Origin: Desmodus rotundus
Lineage: Eukaryota > Chordata > Mammalia > Chiroptera > Phyllostomidae
Assembly (NCBI RefSeq): GCF_022682495.2
Contig: NW_026527467.1
Coordinates: forward strand, 62,001-126,000
Length of the DNA: 64,000 nucleotides
Direction: 5' to 3'
Shown: one piece after another, positions 8,316 to 20,887 of the stretch
Numbering within the stretch: position 1 is the stretch's first letter
How the letters are laid out: every line of letters starts with the position of its first letter
Program-made: the position numbers and the translations under genes
Notes under the pieces: model-generated
What the model saw: the letters and a program-made list of their open reading frames with translations, nothing else
Database searches by the model: none
What the model was told of the DNA's origin: nothing

Positions 8316-9697
8316 AGGTCACAGCAGTTTTACAGGGTCCCTGCGCACCTGTTCGGGGAAACAGAAGCCCTCCCTGCCACTCAGAGGACCGCACGATTTC
8401 CCACAGGCCACACTGCCTAGCAGCACCTTCAGCCCCGCACAGACCGTGTGCTAAGGACAGACTTGGGTACCGGGGGCATGGGCGGGGGATTTCCCATGGA
8501 ACTCTCTAAGGGCCCGGCGCCCTGTGTGGCCGGGGGAGTGCCCATGCCGTTCCTTGACCCCGCAGGACACTTGCATCCAGCAATAAGCAGCCCTCTGCCT
8601 CCACGGGGCTCAAACACCTGGGCCCGGTGTGCGGGCACCTGGCGTACGTGGAGGCAAACCCGCCGACCCCTCTGGCCCGAACCCACCACTGCGAAGATCC
8701 CCCTTTTCTTCCATCCGTAAAGGGGTCACGCTTGAGGAGTGGAAGAACATGGGGAGGCCCCCAGGAGATGGCTTTTCTCCGAGCCACGGCTGGCTCGTTT
8801 CGGGCCTATACGTGGGCCACGCATGCGCACTCCGGCTCCCAAGCACACACCTCCCTCGGCTCACCTGACCCACCCTTTAGAGGTCACAGCAGTTCCACAG
8901 GGTCCCTGGGCACCTGTCCGTGGACACAGGAGCCCTCCCTGCCCCCTAGAGGACCACGCGATTTCCGCTGGGGAACACTGCCCAGAAGCACTCCCAGCCT
9001 CGCAAAGACACTGTGCGCAGGATAGACTTGTGGACCAGGGGCCTGGGCGGGGAATTTTCCAGGGAACTCTCTAAAGGCCAGGTGCCCTCTGTCGCCCTGG
9101 GAATGCCCACGCCCTCCCTTAACCCTGCAGGACACTATCATCCAGCAATAAGGAGCCCTCTGCCTCCACGGGGCTCAAACACCTGGGCCGGTTGTGCGAG
9201 CACCTGGCGTACGTGCAGGCAAACCCGCAGACCCCTCTGGCCCGAACCCACCACTGCGAAGATCCCCCTTTTCTTCCATCCGTAAAGGGGTCCTCCTTGA
9301 GGAGTGGAGGGACATGGGGAGGCCCCCAGGAGATGGCTTTTCTCCGAGCCGCGGCTGGCTGGTTTCGGGCCTATACGTGGGCCGCGCGTGCGCACTCAGG
9401 CTCCCCACCACAAGCCTCCCTCGGGTCACGGGACTCACCCTTGAGGTGTCTCCTGACCCACCCTGGAGGAGTCACGTGACCCACCCCTGAGGGGTCACGT
9501 GACCCACCCTTGAGGAGTCTCGTAACCCACACTTTTGGGGTCACGTGACCCGCCCTTGAGGGGTCTCGTGACCCACCCTTTTGGGGTCACGTGACCCGCC
9601 CTTGAGGGGTCTCGTGACCCACCTTTGCGGGGTCCCGTGACCCACCTTTGGGAGGTCACCTGCCCCACCCTTGAGGGGTCACATGACCCACCTTGAG
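8316..9697 (+). repeat. A-B dimer 5 (1382 bp, B n = 12)
   Basis: A is 8316-8880, B is 8881-9697, minisatellite 9423-9697. The A core has CGAGCCACGG and GGGCCACGCATGCGC. The B core has the stronger CTCF-like variant at 8939-8952. This n = 12 block always precedes an n = 19 C unit. Confidence 0.92.
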
Positions 9698-10675
9698 AGG
9701 TCACAGCAGTTTTACAGGGTCCCTGCGCACCTGTTCGGGGAAACAGAAGCCCTCCCTGCCACTCAGAGGACCGCACGATTTCCCACAGGCCACACTGCCT
9801 AGCAGCACCTTCAGCCCCGAACAGACCGTGTGCTAAGGACAGACTTGGGTACCGGGGGCATGGGCGGGGGATTTCCCATGGAACTCTCTAAGGGCCCGGC
9901 GCCCTGTGTGGCCGGGGGAGTGCCCATGCCGTTCCTTGACCCCGCAGGACACTTGCATCCAGCAATAAGCAGCCCTCTGCCTCCACGGGGCTCAAACACC
10001 TGGGCCCGGTGTGCGGGCACCTGGCGTACGTGGAGGCAAACCCGCCGACCCTTCTGGCCCGAACCCACCACTGCAAAGATCCCCCTTTTCTTCCATCCGT
10101 AAAGGGGTCCTCCTTGAGGAGTGGAGGAACATGGGGAGGCCCCCAGGAGATGGCTTTTCTGCGAGCCGCGGCTGGCTGGTTTCGGGCCTATACGTGGGGC
10201 GCGCGTGCGCACTCCGGCTCCCCACCACAAGCCTCCCTCGGGTCACGGGACTCACCCCTGTGGGGTCTGGTTACCCACCCCTGAAGGGTCACTTCACCTA
10301 CCCCTGAGGGGTCACGTGACCCACCCCTGAGGGGTCACGTGACCCAACCCGGAGGGGTCACTTGGCCCACCCCTGTGGGATCACGGGACCAACCCCTGAG
10401 GGGTCACATGACCCACCCCTGAGGGGTCACGTGACCCAACCCTGAGTGGTCACGTGACCCACCCCTGAGGGGTCACATGACCCGCCCCTGAGGGGTCACG
10501 TGACCCACCCTTTTGGGGTCACGTGACCCGCCATTGAGGGGTCTCGTGACCCACCCTTTTGGGGTCACGTGACCCGACCTTGAGGGGTCTCGTGACCCAC
10601 CCTTGAGGGGTCCCCTGACCCACCCTTGGGAGGTCACCTGCCCCACCCTTGAGGGGTCATATGTCCCACCTTGAG
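9698..10675 (+). repeat. C monomer 3 (978 bp, n = 19)
   Basis: Nearly identical to C1 at an offset of 9509 bp. Minisatellite 10240-10675. Confidence 0.92.
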
Positions 10676-12080
10676 AGGTCACAGCAGTTTTACAGGGTCC
10701 CTGCGCACCTGTTCGGGGAAACAGAATCCCTCCCTGCCACTCAGAGGACCCCACGATTTCCCACAGGCCACACTGCCTAGCAGCACCTTCAGCCCCGCAC
10801 AGACCGTGTGCTAAGGACAGACTTGGGTACCGGGGGCATGGGCGGGGGATTTCCCATGGAACTCTCTAAGGGCCCGGCGCCCTGTGTGGCCGGGGGAGTG
10901 CCCAGGCGGTTCCTTGACCCCGCAGGACACTTGCATCCAGCAATAAGCAGCCCTCTGCCTCCACGGGGCTCAAACACCTGGGCCCGGTGTGCGGGCACCT
11001 GGCGTACGTGGAGGCAAACCCGCCGACCCCTCTGGCCCGAACCCACCACTGCGAAGATCCCCCTTTTCTTCCATCCGTAAAGGGGTCACGCTTGAGGAGT
11101 GGAAGAACATGGGGAGGCCCCCAGGAGATGGCTTTTCTCCGAGCCGCGGCTGGCTGGTTTCGGGCCTATATGTGGGCCGCGCATACGCACTCAGGCTCCC
11201 AAGCACACACCTCCCTCGGCTCACCTGACCCACCCTTTAGAGGTCACAGCAGTTCCACAGGGTCCCTGGGCACCTGTCCGTGGACACAGGAGCCCTCCCT
11301 GCCACCTAGAGGACCACGCGATTTCCGCTGGGGAACACTGCCCAGAAGCACTCCCAGCCTGGCACAGACACTGTGCGCAGGATAGACTTGTGGACCAGGG
11401 GCCTGGGCGGGGAATTTTCCAGGGAACTCTCTAAAGGCCAGGTGCCCTCTGTCGCCCTGGGAGTGCCCACGCCCTCCCTTAACCCTGCAGGACACTATCA
11501 TCCAGCAATAAGGAGCCCTCTGCCTCCACGGGGCTCAAAAACCTGGGCCGGTTGTGCGAGCACCGGGCGTACGTGCAGGCAAACCCGCAGACCCCTCTGG
11601 CCCGAACCCACCACTGCGAAGATCCCCCTTTTCTTCCATCCGTAAAGGGGTCCTCCTTGAGGAGTGGAGGGACATGGGGAGGCCCCCAGGAGATGGCTTT
11701 TCTCCGAGCCGCGGCTGGCTGGTTTCGGGCCTATACGTGGGCCGCGCGTGCGCACTCAGGCTCCCCACCACAAGCCTCCCTCGGGTCACGGGACTCACCC
11801 TTGAGGTGTCTCCTGACCCACCCTGGAGGAGTCACGTGACCCACCCCTGAGGGGTCACGTGACCCAACCCTGAGGGGTCACTTGGCCCACCCCTGTGGGG
11901 TCACGTGACCCACCCCTGAGGGGTCACATGACCCGCCCTTGAGGGGTCTCGTGACCCACCCTTTTGGGGTCACGTGACCCGACCTTGAGGGGTCTCGTGA
12001 CCCACCCTTGAGGGGTCCCCTGACCCACCCTTGTGAGGTCACCTGCCCCACCCTTGAGGGGTCATATGTCCCACCTTGAG
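10676..12080 (+). repeat. A-B dimer 6 (1405 bp, B n = 13)
   Basis: A is 10676-11240, B is 11241-12080, minisatellite 11783-12080. The B core carries a private CACCGGGCGT (normally CACCTGGCGT) near 11562. Confidence 0.92.
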
Positions 12081-13104
12081 AGGTCACAGCAGTTTTACAG
12101 GGTCCCTGCGCACCTGTTCGGGGAAACAGAAGCCCTCCCTGCCACTCAGAGGACCGCACGATTTCCCACAGGCCACACTGCCTAGCAGCACCTTCAGCCC
12201 CGAACAGACCGTGTGCTAAGGACAGACTTGGGTACCGGGGGCATGGGCGGGGGATTTCCCATGGAACTCTCTAAGGGCCCGGCGCCCTGTGTGGCCGGGG
12301 GAGTGCCCAGGCGGTTCCTTGACCCCGCAGGACACTTGCATCCAGCAATAAGCAGCCCTCTGCCTCCACGGGGCTCAAACACCTGGGCCCGGTGTGCGGG
12401 CACCTGGCGCACGTGGAGGCAAACCCGCCGACCCTTCTGGCCCGAACCCACCACTGCAAAGATCCCCCTTTTCTTCCATCCGTAAAGGGGTCCTCCTTGA
12501 GGAGTGGAGGAACATGGGGAGGCCCCCAGGAGATGGCTTTTCTCCGAGCCGCGGCTGGCTGGTTTCGGGCCTATACGTGGGCCGCGCGTGCGCACTCAGG
12601 CTCCCCACCACAAGCCTCCCTCGGGTCACGGGACTCACCCCTGAGGGGTCTGGTTACCCACCCCTGAAGGGTCACTTCACCTACCCCTGAGGGGTCACGT
12701 GACCCACCCCTGAGGGGTCACGTGACCCAACCCTGAGGGGTCACTTGACCCACCCCTGTGGGGTCACGTGACGCACCCCTGAGGGGTCACATGACCAACC
12801 CCTGTGGGGTCACGTGACCCAACACTGAGTGGTCACGTGACCCACCCCTGAGGGGTCTCGTGACCCACCCCGGAGGGGTCACGTGACCCGCCCCTGAGGG
12901 GTCACGTGACCCACCCTTGAGGAGTCTCGTGACCCACCCTTTTGGGGTCACGTGACCCGCCCTTGAGGGGTCTCGTGACCCACCCTTTTGGGGTCACCTG
13001 ACCCGCCCTTGAGGGGTCTCGTGACCCACCTTTGCGGGGTCCCGTGACCCACCTTTGGGAGGTCACCTGCCCCACCCTTGAGGGGTCACATGACCCACCT
13101 TGAG
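12081..13104 (+). repeat. C monomer 4 (1024 bp, n = 21)
   Basis: Minisatellite 12623-13104. The core has GCGCACGTGG near 12408 where others have GCGTACGTGG, which creates an extra CACGTG. The variant is shared with C cores at 41395 and 58640 but not with the 29214 copy. Confidence 0.92.
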
Positions 13105-14463
13105 AGGTCACAGCAGTTTTACAGGGTCCCTGCGCACCTGTTCGGGGAAACAGAAGCCCTCCCTGCCACTCAGAGGACCCCACGATTTCCCACAGGCCAC
13201 ACTGCCTAGCAGCACCTTCAGCCCCGCACAGACCGTGTGCTAAGGACAGACTTGGGTACCGGGGGCATGGGCGGGGGATTTCCCATGGAACTCTCTAAGG
13301 GCCCGGCGCCCTGTGTGGCCGGGGGAGTGCCCAGGCGGTTCCTTGACCCCGCAGGACACTTGCATCCAGCAATAAGCAGCCCTCTGCCTCCACGGGGCTC
13401 AAACACCTGGGCCCGGTGTGCGGGCACCTGGCGTACGTGGAGGCAAACCCGCCGACCCCTCTGGCCCGAACCCACCACTGCGAAGATCCCCCTTTTCTTC
13501 CATCCGTAAAGGGGTCACGCTTGAGGAGTGGAAGAACATGGGGAGGCCCCCAGGAGATGGCTTTTCTCCGAGCCGCGGCTTGCTGGTTTCGGGCCTATAT
13601 GTGGGCCGCGCATACGCACTCAGGCTCCCAAGCACACACCTCCCTCGGCTCACCTGACCCACCCTTTAGAGGTCACAGCAGTTCCACAGGGTCCCTGGGC
13701 ACCTGTCCGTGGACACAGGAGCCCTCCCTGCCACCTAGAGGACCACGCGATTTCCGCTGGGGAACACTGCCCAGAAGCACTCCCAGCCTGGCACAGACAC
13801 TGTGCGCAGGATAGACTTGTGGACCAGGGGCCTGGGCGGGGAATTTTCCAGGGAACTCTCTAAAGGCCAGGTGCCCTCTGTCGCCCTGGGAGTGCCCACG
13901 CCCTCCCTTAACCCTGCAGGACACTATCATCCAGCAATAAGGAGCCCTCTGCCTCCACGGGGCTCAAACACCTGGGCCGGTTGTGCGAGCACCTGGCGTA
14001 CGTGCAGGCAAACCCGCAGACCCCTCTGGCCCGAACCCACCACTGCGAAGATCCCCCTTTTCTTCCATCCGTAAAGGGGTCCTCCTTGAGGAGTGGAGGG
14101 ACATGGGGAGGCCCCCAGGAGATGGCTTTTCTCCGAGCCGCGGCTGGCTGGTTTCGGGCCTATACGTGGGCCGAGCGTGCGCACTCAGGCTCCCCACCAC
14201 AAGCCTCCCTCGGGTCACGGGACTCACCCTTGAGGTGTCTCCTGACCCACCCTGGAGGGGTCACGTGACCCAACCCTGAGGAGTCTCGTGACCCACACTT
14301 TTGGGGTCACGTGACCCGCCCTTGAGGGGTCTCGTGACCCACCCTTTTGGGGTCACGTGACCCGCCCTTGAGGGGTCTCGTGACCCACCTTTGCGGGGTC
14401 CCGTGACCCACCTTTGGGAGGTCACCTGCCCCACCCTTGAGGGGTCACATGCCCCACCTTGAG
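13105..14463 (+). repeat. A-B dimer 7 (1359 bp, B n = 11)
   Basis: A is 13105-13669, B is 13670-14463, minisatellite 14212-14463, the shortest B block. The B core has GGGCCGAGCGTGCGC near 14167, disrupting the NRF1-like box. Confidence 0.92.
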
Positions 14464-15937
14464 AGGTCACAGCAGTTTTACAGGGTCCCTGCGCACCTGT
14501 TCGGGGAAACAGAAGCCCTCCCTGCCACTCAGAGGACCGCACGATTTCCCACAGGCCACACTGCCTAGCAGCACCTTCAGCCCCGAACAGACCGTGTGCT
14601 AAGGACAGACTTGGGTACCGGGGGCATGGGCGGGGGATTTCCCATGGAACTCTCTAAGGGCCCGGCGCCCTGTGTGGCCGGGGGAGTGCCCATGCCGTTC
14701 CTTGACCCCGCAGGACACTTGCATCCAGCAATAAGCAGCCCTCTGCCTCCACGGGGCTCAAACACCTGGGCCCGGTGTGCGGGCACCTGGCGTACGTGGA
14801 GGCAAACCCGCCGACCCCTCTGGCCCGAACCCACCACTGCGAAGATCCCCCTTTTCTTCCATCCGTAAAGGGGTCACGCTTGAGGAGTGGAAGAACATGG
14901 GGAGGCCCCCAGGAGATGGCTTTTCTCCGAGCCGCGGCTGGCTCGTTTTGGGCCTATATGTGGGCCGCGCATACGCACTCAGGCTCCCAAGCACACACCT
15001 CCCTCGGCTCACCTGACCCACCCTTTAGAGGTCACAGCAGTTCCACAGGGTCCCTGGGCACCTGTCCGTGGACACAGGAGCCCTCCCTGCCACCTAGAGG
15101 ACCACGCGGTTTCCGCTGGGGAACACTGCCCAGAAGCACTCCCAGCCTCGCAAAGACACTGTGCGCAGGATAGACTTGTGGACCAGGGGCCTGGGCGGGG
15201 AATTTTCCAGGGAACTCTCTAAAGGCCAGGTGCCCTGTGTCGCCCTGGGAGTGCCCACGCCCTCCCTTAACCCTGCAGGACACTATCATCCAGCAATAAG
15301 GAGCCCTCTGCCTCCACGGGGCTCAAACACCTGGGCCGGTTGTGCGAGCACCTGGCGTACGTGCAGGCAAACCCGCAGACCCCTCTGGCCCGAACCCACC
15401 ACTGCGAAGATCCCCCTTTTCTTCCATCCGTAAAGGGGTCCTCCTTGAGGAGTGGAGGGACATGGGGAGGCCCCCAGGAGATGGCTTTTCTCCGAGCCGC
15501 GGCTGGCTGGTTTCGGGCCTATACGTGAGCCGCGAGTGCGCACTCAGGCTCCCCACCACAAGCCTCCCTCGGGTCACGGGACTCACCCTTGAGGTGTCTC
15601 CTGACCCACCCCTGAGGGGTCACATGACCCAACACTGAGGGGTCACGTGACCCAACACTGAGTGGTCACGTGACCCACCCCTGAGGGGTCTCGTGACCCA
15701 CCCCTGAGGGGTCACATGACCCGCCCCTGAGGGGTCACGTGACCCACCCTTGAGGAGTCTCGTGACCCACCCTTTTGGGGTCACGTGACCCGCCCTTGAG
15801 GGGTCTCGTGACCCACCCTTTTGGGGTCACGTGACCCGACCTTGAGGGGTCTAATGACCCACCCTTGAGGGGTCCCCTGACACACCCTTGGGAGGTCACC
15901 TACCCCACCCTTGAGGGGTCATATGACCCACCTTGAG
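14464..15937 (+). repeat. A-B dimer 8 (1474 bp, B n = 16)
   Basis: A is 14464-15028, B is 15029-15937, minisatellite 15571-15937. Markers are CGTTTTGGGCC in A (near 14946) and CCCTGTGTCGCC in B (near 15234), both shared with the dimers at 43778 and 61023. Confidence 0.92.
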
Positions 15938-17319
15938 AGGTCACAGCAGTTTTACAGGGTCCCTGCGCACCTGTTCGGGGAAACAGAAGCCCTCCCTGCC
16001 ACTCAGAGGACCGCACGATTTCCCACAGGCCACACTGCCTAGCAGCACCTTCAGCCCCGCACAGACCGTGTACTAAGGACAGACTTGGGTACCGGGGGCA
16101 TGGGCGGGGGATTTCCCATGGAACTCTCTAAGGGCCCGGCGCCCTGTGTGGCCGGGGGAGTGCCCATGCCGTTCCTTGACCCCGCAGGACACTTGCATCC
16201 AGCAATAAGCAGCCCTCTGCCTCCACGGGGCTCAAACACCTGGGCCCGGTGTGCGGGCACCTGGCGTACGTGGAGGCAAACCCGCCGACCCCTCTGGCCC
16301 GAACCCACCACTGCGAAGATCCCCCTTTTCTTCCATCCGTAAAGGGGTCACGCTTGAGGAGTGGAAGAACATGGGGAGGCCCCCAGGAGATGGCTTTTCT
16401 CCGAGCCACGGCTGGCTCGTTTCGGGCCTATACGTGGGCCACGCATGCGCACTCCGGCTCCCAAGCACACACCTCCCTCGGCTCACCTGACCCACCCTTT
16501 AGAGGTCACAGCAGTTCCACAGGGTCCCTGGGCACCTGTCCGTGGACACAGGAGCCCTCCCTGCCCCCTAGAGGACCACGCGATTTCCGCTGGGGAACAC
16601 TGCCCAGAAGCACTCCCAGCCTCGCAAAGACACTGTGCGCAGGATAGACTTGTGGACCAGGGGCCTGGGCGGGGAATTTTCCAGGGAACTCTCTAAAGGC
16701 CAGGTGCCCTCTGTCGCCCTGGGAGTGCCCACGCCCTCCCTTAACCCTGCAGGACACTATCATCCAGCAATAAGGAGCCCTTTGCCTCCACGGGGCTCAA
16801 ACACCTGGGCCGGTTGTGCGAGCACCTGGCGTACGTGCAGGCAAACCCGCAGACCCCTCTGGCCCGAACCCACCACTGCGAAGATCCCCCTTTTCTTCCA
16901 TCCGTAAAGGGGTCCTCCTTGAGGAGTGGAGGGACATGGGGAGGCCCCCAGGAGATGGCTTTTCTCCGAGCCGCGGCTGGCTGGTTTCGGGCCTATACGT
17001 GGGCCGCGCGTGCGCACTCAGGCTCCCCACCACAAGCCTCCCTCGGGTCACGGGACTCACCCTTGAGGTGTCTCCTGACCCACCCTGGAGGAGTCACGTG
17101 ACCCACCCCTGAGGGGTCACGTGACCCACCCTTGAGGAGTCTCGTAACCCACACTTTTGGGGTCACGTGACCCGCCCTTGAGGGGTCTCGTGACCCACCC
17201 TTTTGGGGTCACGTGACCCGCCCTTGAGGGGTCTCGTGACCCACCTTTGCGGGGTCCCGTGACCCACCTTTGGGAGGTCACCTGCCCCACCCTTGAGGGG
17301 TCACATGACCCACCTTGAG
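15938..17319 (+). repeat. A-B dimer 9 (1382 bp, B n = 12)
   Basis: A is 15938-16502, B is 16503-17319, minisatellite 17045-17319. The A core has GTGTACTAAGG instead of GTGTGCTAAGG at 16070, shared with the dimer at 62497. Confidence 0.92.
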
Positions 17320-18297
17320 AGGTCACAGCAGTTTTACAGGGTCCCTGCGCACCTGTTCGGGGAAACAGAAGCCCTCCCTGCCACTCAGAGGACCGCACGA
17401 TTTCCCACAGGCCACACTGCCTAGCAGCACCTTCAGCCCCGAACAGACCGTGTGCTAAGGACAGACTTGGGTACCGGGGGCATGGGCGGGGGATTTCCCA
17501 TGGAACTCTCTAAGGGCCCGGCGCCCTGTGTGGCCGGGGGAGTGCCCATGCCGTTCCTTGACCCCGCAGGACACTTGCATCCAGCAATAAGCAGCCCTCT
17601 GCCTCCACGGGGCTCAAACACCTGGGCCCGGTGTGCGGGCACCTGGCGTACGTGGAGGCAAACCCGCCGACCCTTCTGGCCCGAACCCACCACTGCAAAG
17701 ATCCCCCTTTTCTTCCATCCGTAAAGGGGTCCTCCTTGAGGAGTGGAGGAACATGGGGAGGCCCCCAGGAGATGGCTTTTCTGCGAGCCGCGGCTGGCTG
17801 GTTTCGGGCCTATACGTGGGGCGCGCGTGCGCACTCCGGCTCCCCACCACAAGCCTCCCTCGGGTCACGGGACTCACCCCTGTGGGGTCTGGTTACCCAC
17901 CCCTGAAGGGTCACTTCACCTACCCCTGAGGGGTCACGTGACCCACCCCTGAGGGGTCACGTGACCCAACCCGGAGGGGTCACTTGGCCCACCCCTGTGG
18001 GATCACGGGACCAACCCCTGAGGGGTCACATGACCCACCCCTGAGGGGTCACGTGACCCAACCCTGAGTGGTCACGTGACCCACCCCTGAGGGGTCACAT
18101 GACCCGCCCCTGAGGGGTCACGTGACCCACCCTTTTGGGGTCACGTGACCCGCCATTGAGGGGTCTCGTGACCCACCCTTTTGGGGTCACGTGACCCGAC
18201 CTTGAGGGGTCTCGTGACCCACCCTTGAGGGGTCCCCTGACCCACCCTTGGGAGGTCACCTGCCCCACCCTTGAGGGGTCATATGTCCCACCTTGAG
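17320..18297 (+). repeat. C monomer 5 (978 bp, n = 19)
   Basis: Copy of C1 at an offset of 17131 bp. Minisatellite 17862-18297. Confidence 0.92.
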
Positions 18298-19702
18298 AGG
18301 TCACAGCAGTTTTACAGGGTCCCTGCGCACCTGTTCGGGGAAACAGAATCCCTCCCTGCCACTCAGAGGACCCCACGATTTCCCACAGGCCACACTGCCT
18401 AGCAGCACCTTCAGCCCCGAACAGACCGTGTGCTAAGGACAGACTTGGGTACCGGGGGCATGGGCGGGGGATTTCCCATGGAACTCTCTAAGGGCCCGGC
18501 GCCCTGTGTGGCCGGGGGAGTGCCCAGGCGGTTCCTTGACCCCGCAGGACACTTGCATCCAGCAATAAGCAGCCCTCTGCCTCCACGGGGCTCAAACACC
18601 TGGGCCCGGTGTGCGGGCACCTGGCGTACGTGGAGGCAAACCCGCCGACCCCTCTGGCCCGAACCCACCACTGCGAAGATCCCCCTTTTCTTCCATCCGT
18701 AAAGGGGTCACGCTTGAGGAGTGGAAGAACATGGGGAGGCCCCCAGGAGATGGCTTTTCTCCGAGCCGCGGCTGGCTGGTTTCGGGCCTATATGTGGGCC
18801 GCGCATACGCACTCAGGCTCCCAAGCACACACCTCCCTCGGCTCACCTGACCCACCCTTTAGAGGTCACAGCAGTTCCACAGGGTCCCTGGGCACCTGTC
18901 CGTGGACACAGGAGCCCTCCCTGCCACCTAGAGGACCACGCGATTTCCGCTGGGGAACACTGCCCAGAAGCACTCCCAGCCTGGCACAGACACTGTGCGC
19001 AGGATAGACTTGTGGACCAGGGGCCTGGGCGGGGAATTTTCCAGGGAACTCTCTAAAGGCCAGGTGCCCTCTGTCGCCCTGGGAGTGCCCACGCCCTCCC
19101 TTAACCCTGCAGGACACTATCATCCAGCAATAAGGAGCCCTCTGCCTCCACGGGGCTCAAAAACCTGGGCCGGTTGTGCGAGCACCTGGCGTACGTGCAG
19201 GCAAACCCGCAGACCCCTCAGGCCCGAACCCACCACTGCGAAGATCCCCCTTTTCTTCCATCCGTAAAGGGGTCCTCCTTGAGGAGTGGAGGGACATGGG
19301 GAGGCCCCCAGGAGATGGCTTTTCTCCGAGCCGCGGCTGGCTGGTTTCGGGCCTATACGTGGGCCGCGCGTGCGCACTCAGGCTCCCCACCACAAGCCTC
19401 CCTCGGGTGACGGGACTCACCCTTGAGGTGTCTCCTGACCAACCCTGGAGGAGTCACGTGACCCACCCCTGAGGGGTCACGTGACCCAACCCTGAGGGGT
19501 CACTTGGCCCACCCCTGTGGGGTCACGTGACCCACCCCTGAGGGGTCACATGACCCGCCCTTGAGGGGTCTCGTGACCCACCCTTTTGGGGTCACGTGAC
19601 CCGACCTTGAGGGGTCTCGTGACCCACCCTTGAGGGGTCCCCTGACCCACCCTTGTGAGGTCACCTGCCCCACCCTTGAGGGGTCATATGTCCCACCTTG
19701 AG
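18298..19702 (+). repeat. A-B dimer 10 (1405 bp, B n = 13)
   Basis: A is 18298-18862, B is 18863-19702, minisatellite 19405-19702. It shares GGGTGACGGG at the minisatellite start and CTCAGGCCCG in B with dimer 1, confirming the 17.13-kb duplication. Confidence 0.92.
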
Positions 19703-20887
19703 AGGTCACAGCAGTTTTACAGGGTCCCTGCGCACCTGTTCGGGGAAACAGAAGCCCTCCCTGCCACTCAGAGGACCGCACGATTTCCCACAGGCCACAC
19801 TGCCTAGCAGCACCTTCAGCCCCGAACAGACCGTGTGCTAAGGACAGACTTGGGTACCGGGGGCATGGGCGGGGGATTTCCCATGGAACTCTCTAAGGGC
19901 CCGGCGCCCTGTGTGGCCGGGGGAGTGCCCAGGCGGTTCCTTGACCCCGCAGGACACTTGCATCCAGCAATAAGCAGCCCTCTGCCTCCACGGGGCTCAA
20001 ACACCTGGGCCCGGTGTGCGGGCACCTGGCGTACGTGGAGGCAAACCCGCCGACCCTTCTGGCCCGAACCCACCACTGCAAAGATCCCCCTTTTCTTCCA
20101 TCCGTAAAGGGGTCCTCCTTGAGGAGTGGAGGAACATGGGGAGGCCCCCAGGAGATGGCTTTTCTCCGAGCCGCGGCTGGCTGGTTTCGGGCCTATACGT
20201 GGGCCGCGCGTGCGCACTCAGGCTCCCCACCACAAGCCTCCCTCGGGTCACGGGACTCAACCCTGAGGGGTCTGGTTACCCACCCCTGAAGGGTCACTTC
20301 ACCTACCCCTGAGGGGTCACGTGACCCACCCCTGAGGGGTCACGTGACCCAACCCTGAGGGGTCACTTGACCCACCCCTGTGGGGTCACGTGACGCACCC
20401 CTGAGGGGTCACATGACCAACCCCTGTGGGGTCACGTGACCCAACACTGAGTGGTCACGTGACCCACCCCTGAGGGGTCTCGTGACCCACCCCGGAGGGG
20501 TCACGTGACCCAACCCTGAGGGGTCACTTGACCCACCCCTGTGGGGTCACGTGACCCACCCCTGAGGGGTCACGTGACCCAAACCTGAGGGGTCACTTGA
20601 CCCACCCCTGTGGGGTCACGTGACCCACCCCTGAGGGGTCACGTGACCCAACCCTGAGTGGTCACGTGACCCGCCCCTGAGGGGTCACGTGACCCACCCT
20701 TGAGGAGTCTCGTGACCCACCCTTTTGGGGTCACGTGACCCGCCCTTGAGGGGTCTCGTGACCCACCCTTTTGGGGTCACCTGACCCGCCCTTGAGGGGT
20801 CTCGTGACCCACCTTTGCGGGGTCCCGTGACCCACCTTTGGGAGGTCACCTGCCCCACCCTTGAGGGGTCACATGACCCACCTTGAG
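19703..20887 (+). repeat. C monomer 6 (1185 bp, n = 28)
   Basis: Copy of C2 at an offset of 17132 bp, with the same 69-bp three-copy repeat in the minisatellite at 20245-20887. Confidence 0.92.

Larger units (their letters stand above)
189..9697 (+). repeat. Higher-order module I, copy 1 (9509 bp)
   Basis: The order of monomers is C, AB, C, AB, AB, AB, AB with minisatellite copy numbers 19-13-28-18-22-14-12. It recurs as 17320-26829 with the same order and almost the same sequence. The module starts after an n = 12 minisatellite and ends with one. Confidence 0.9.
9698..17319 (+). repeat. Higher-order module II, copy 1 (7622 bp)
   Basis: The order is C, AB, C, AB, AB, AB with copy numbers 19-13-21-11-16-12. 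The same module of identical length is at 56257-63878, and recombined forms start at 26830 and 39012. It shares its first two units (19, 13) with module I and then diverges. Confidence 0.9.
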
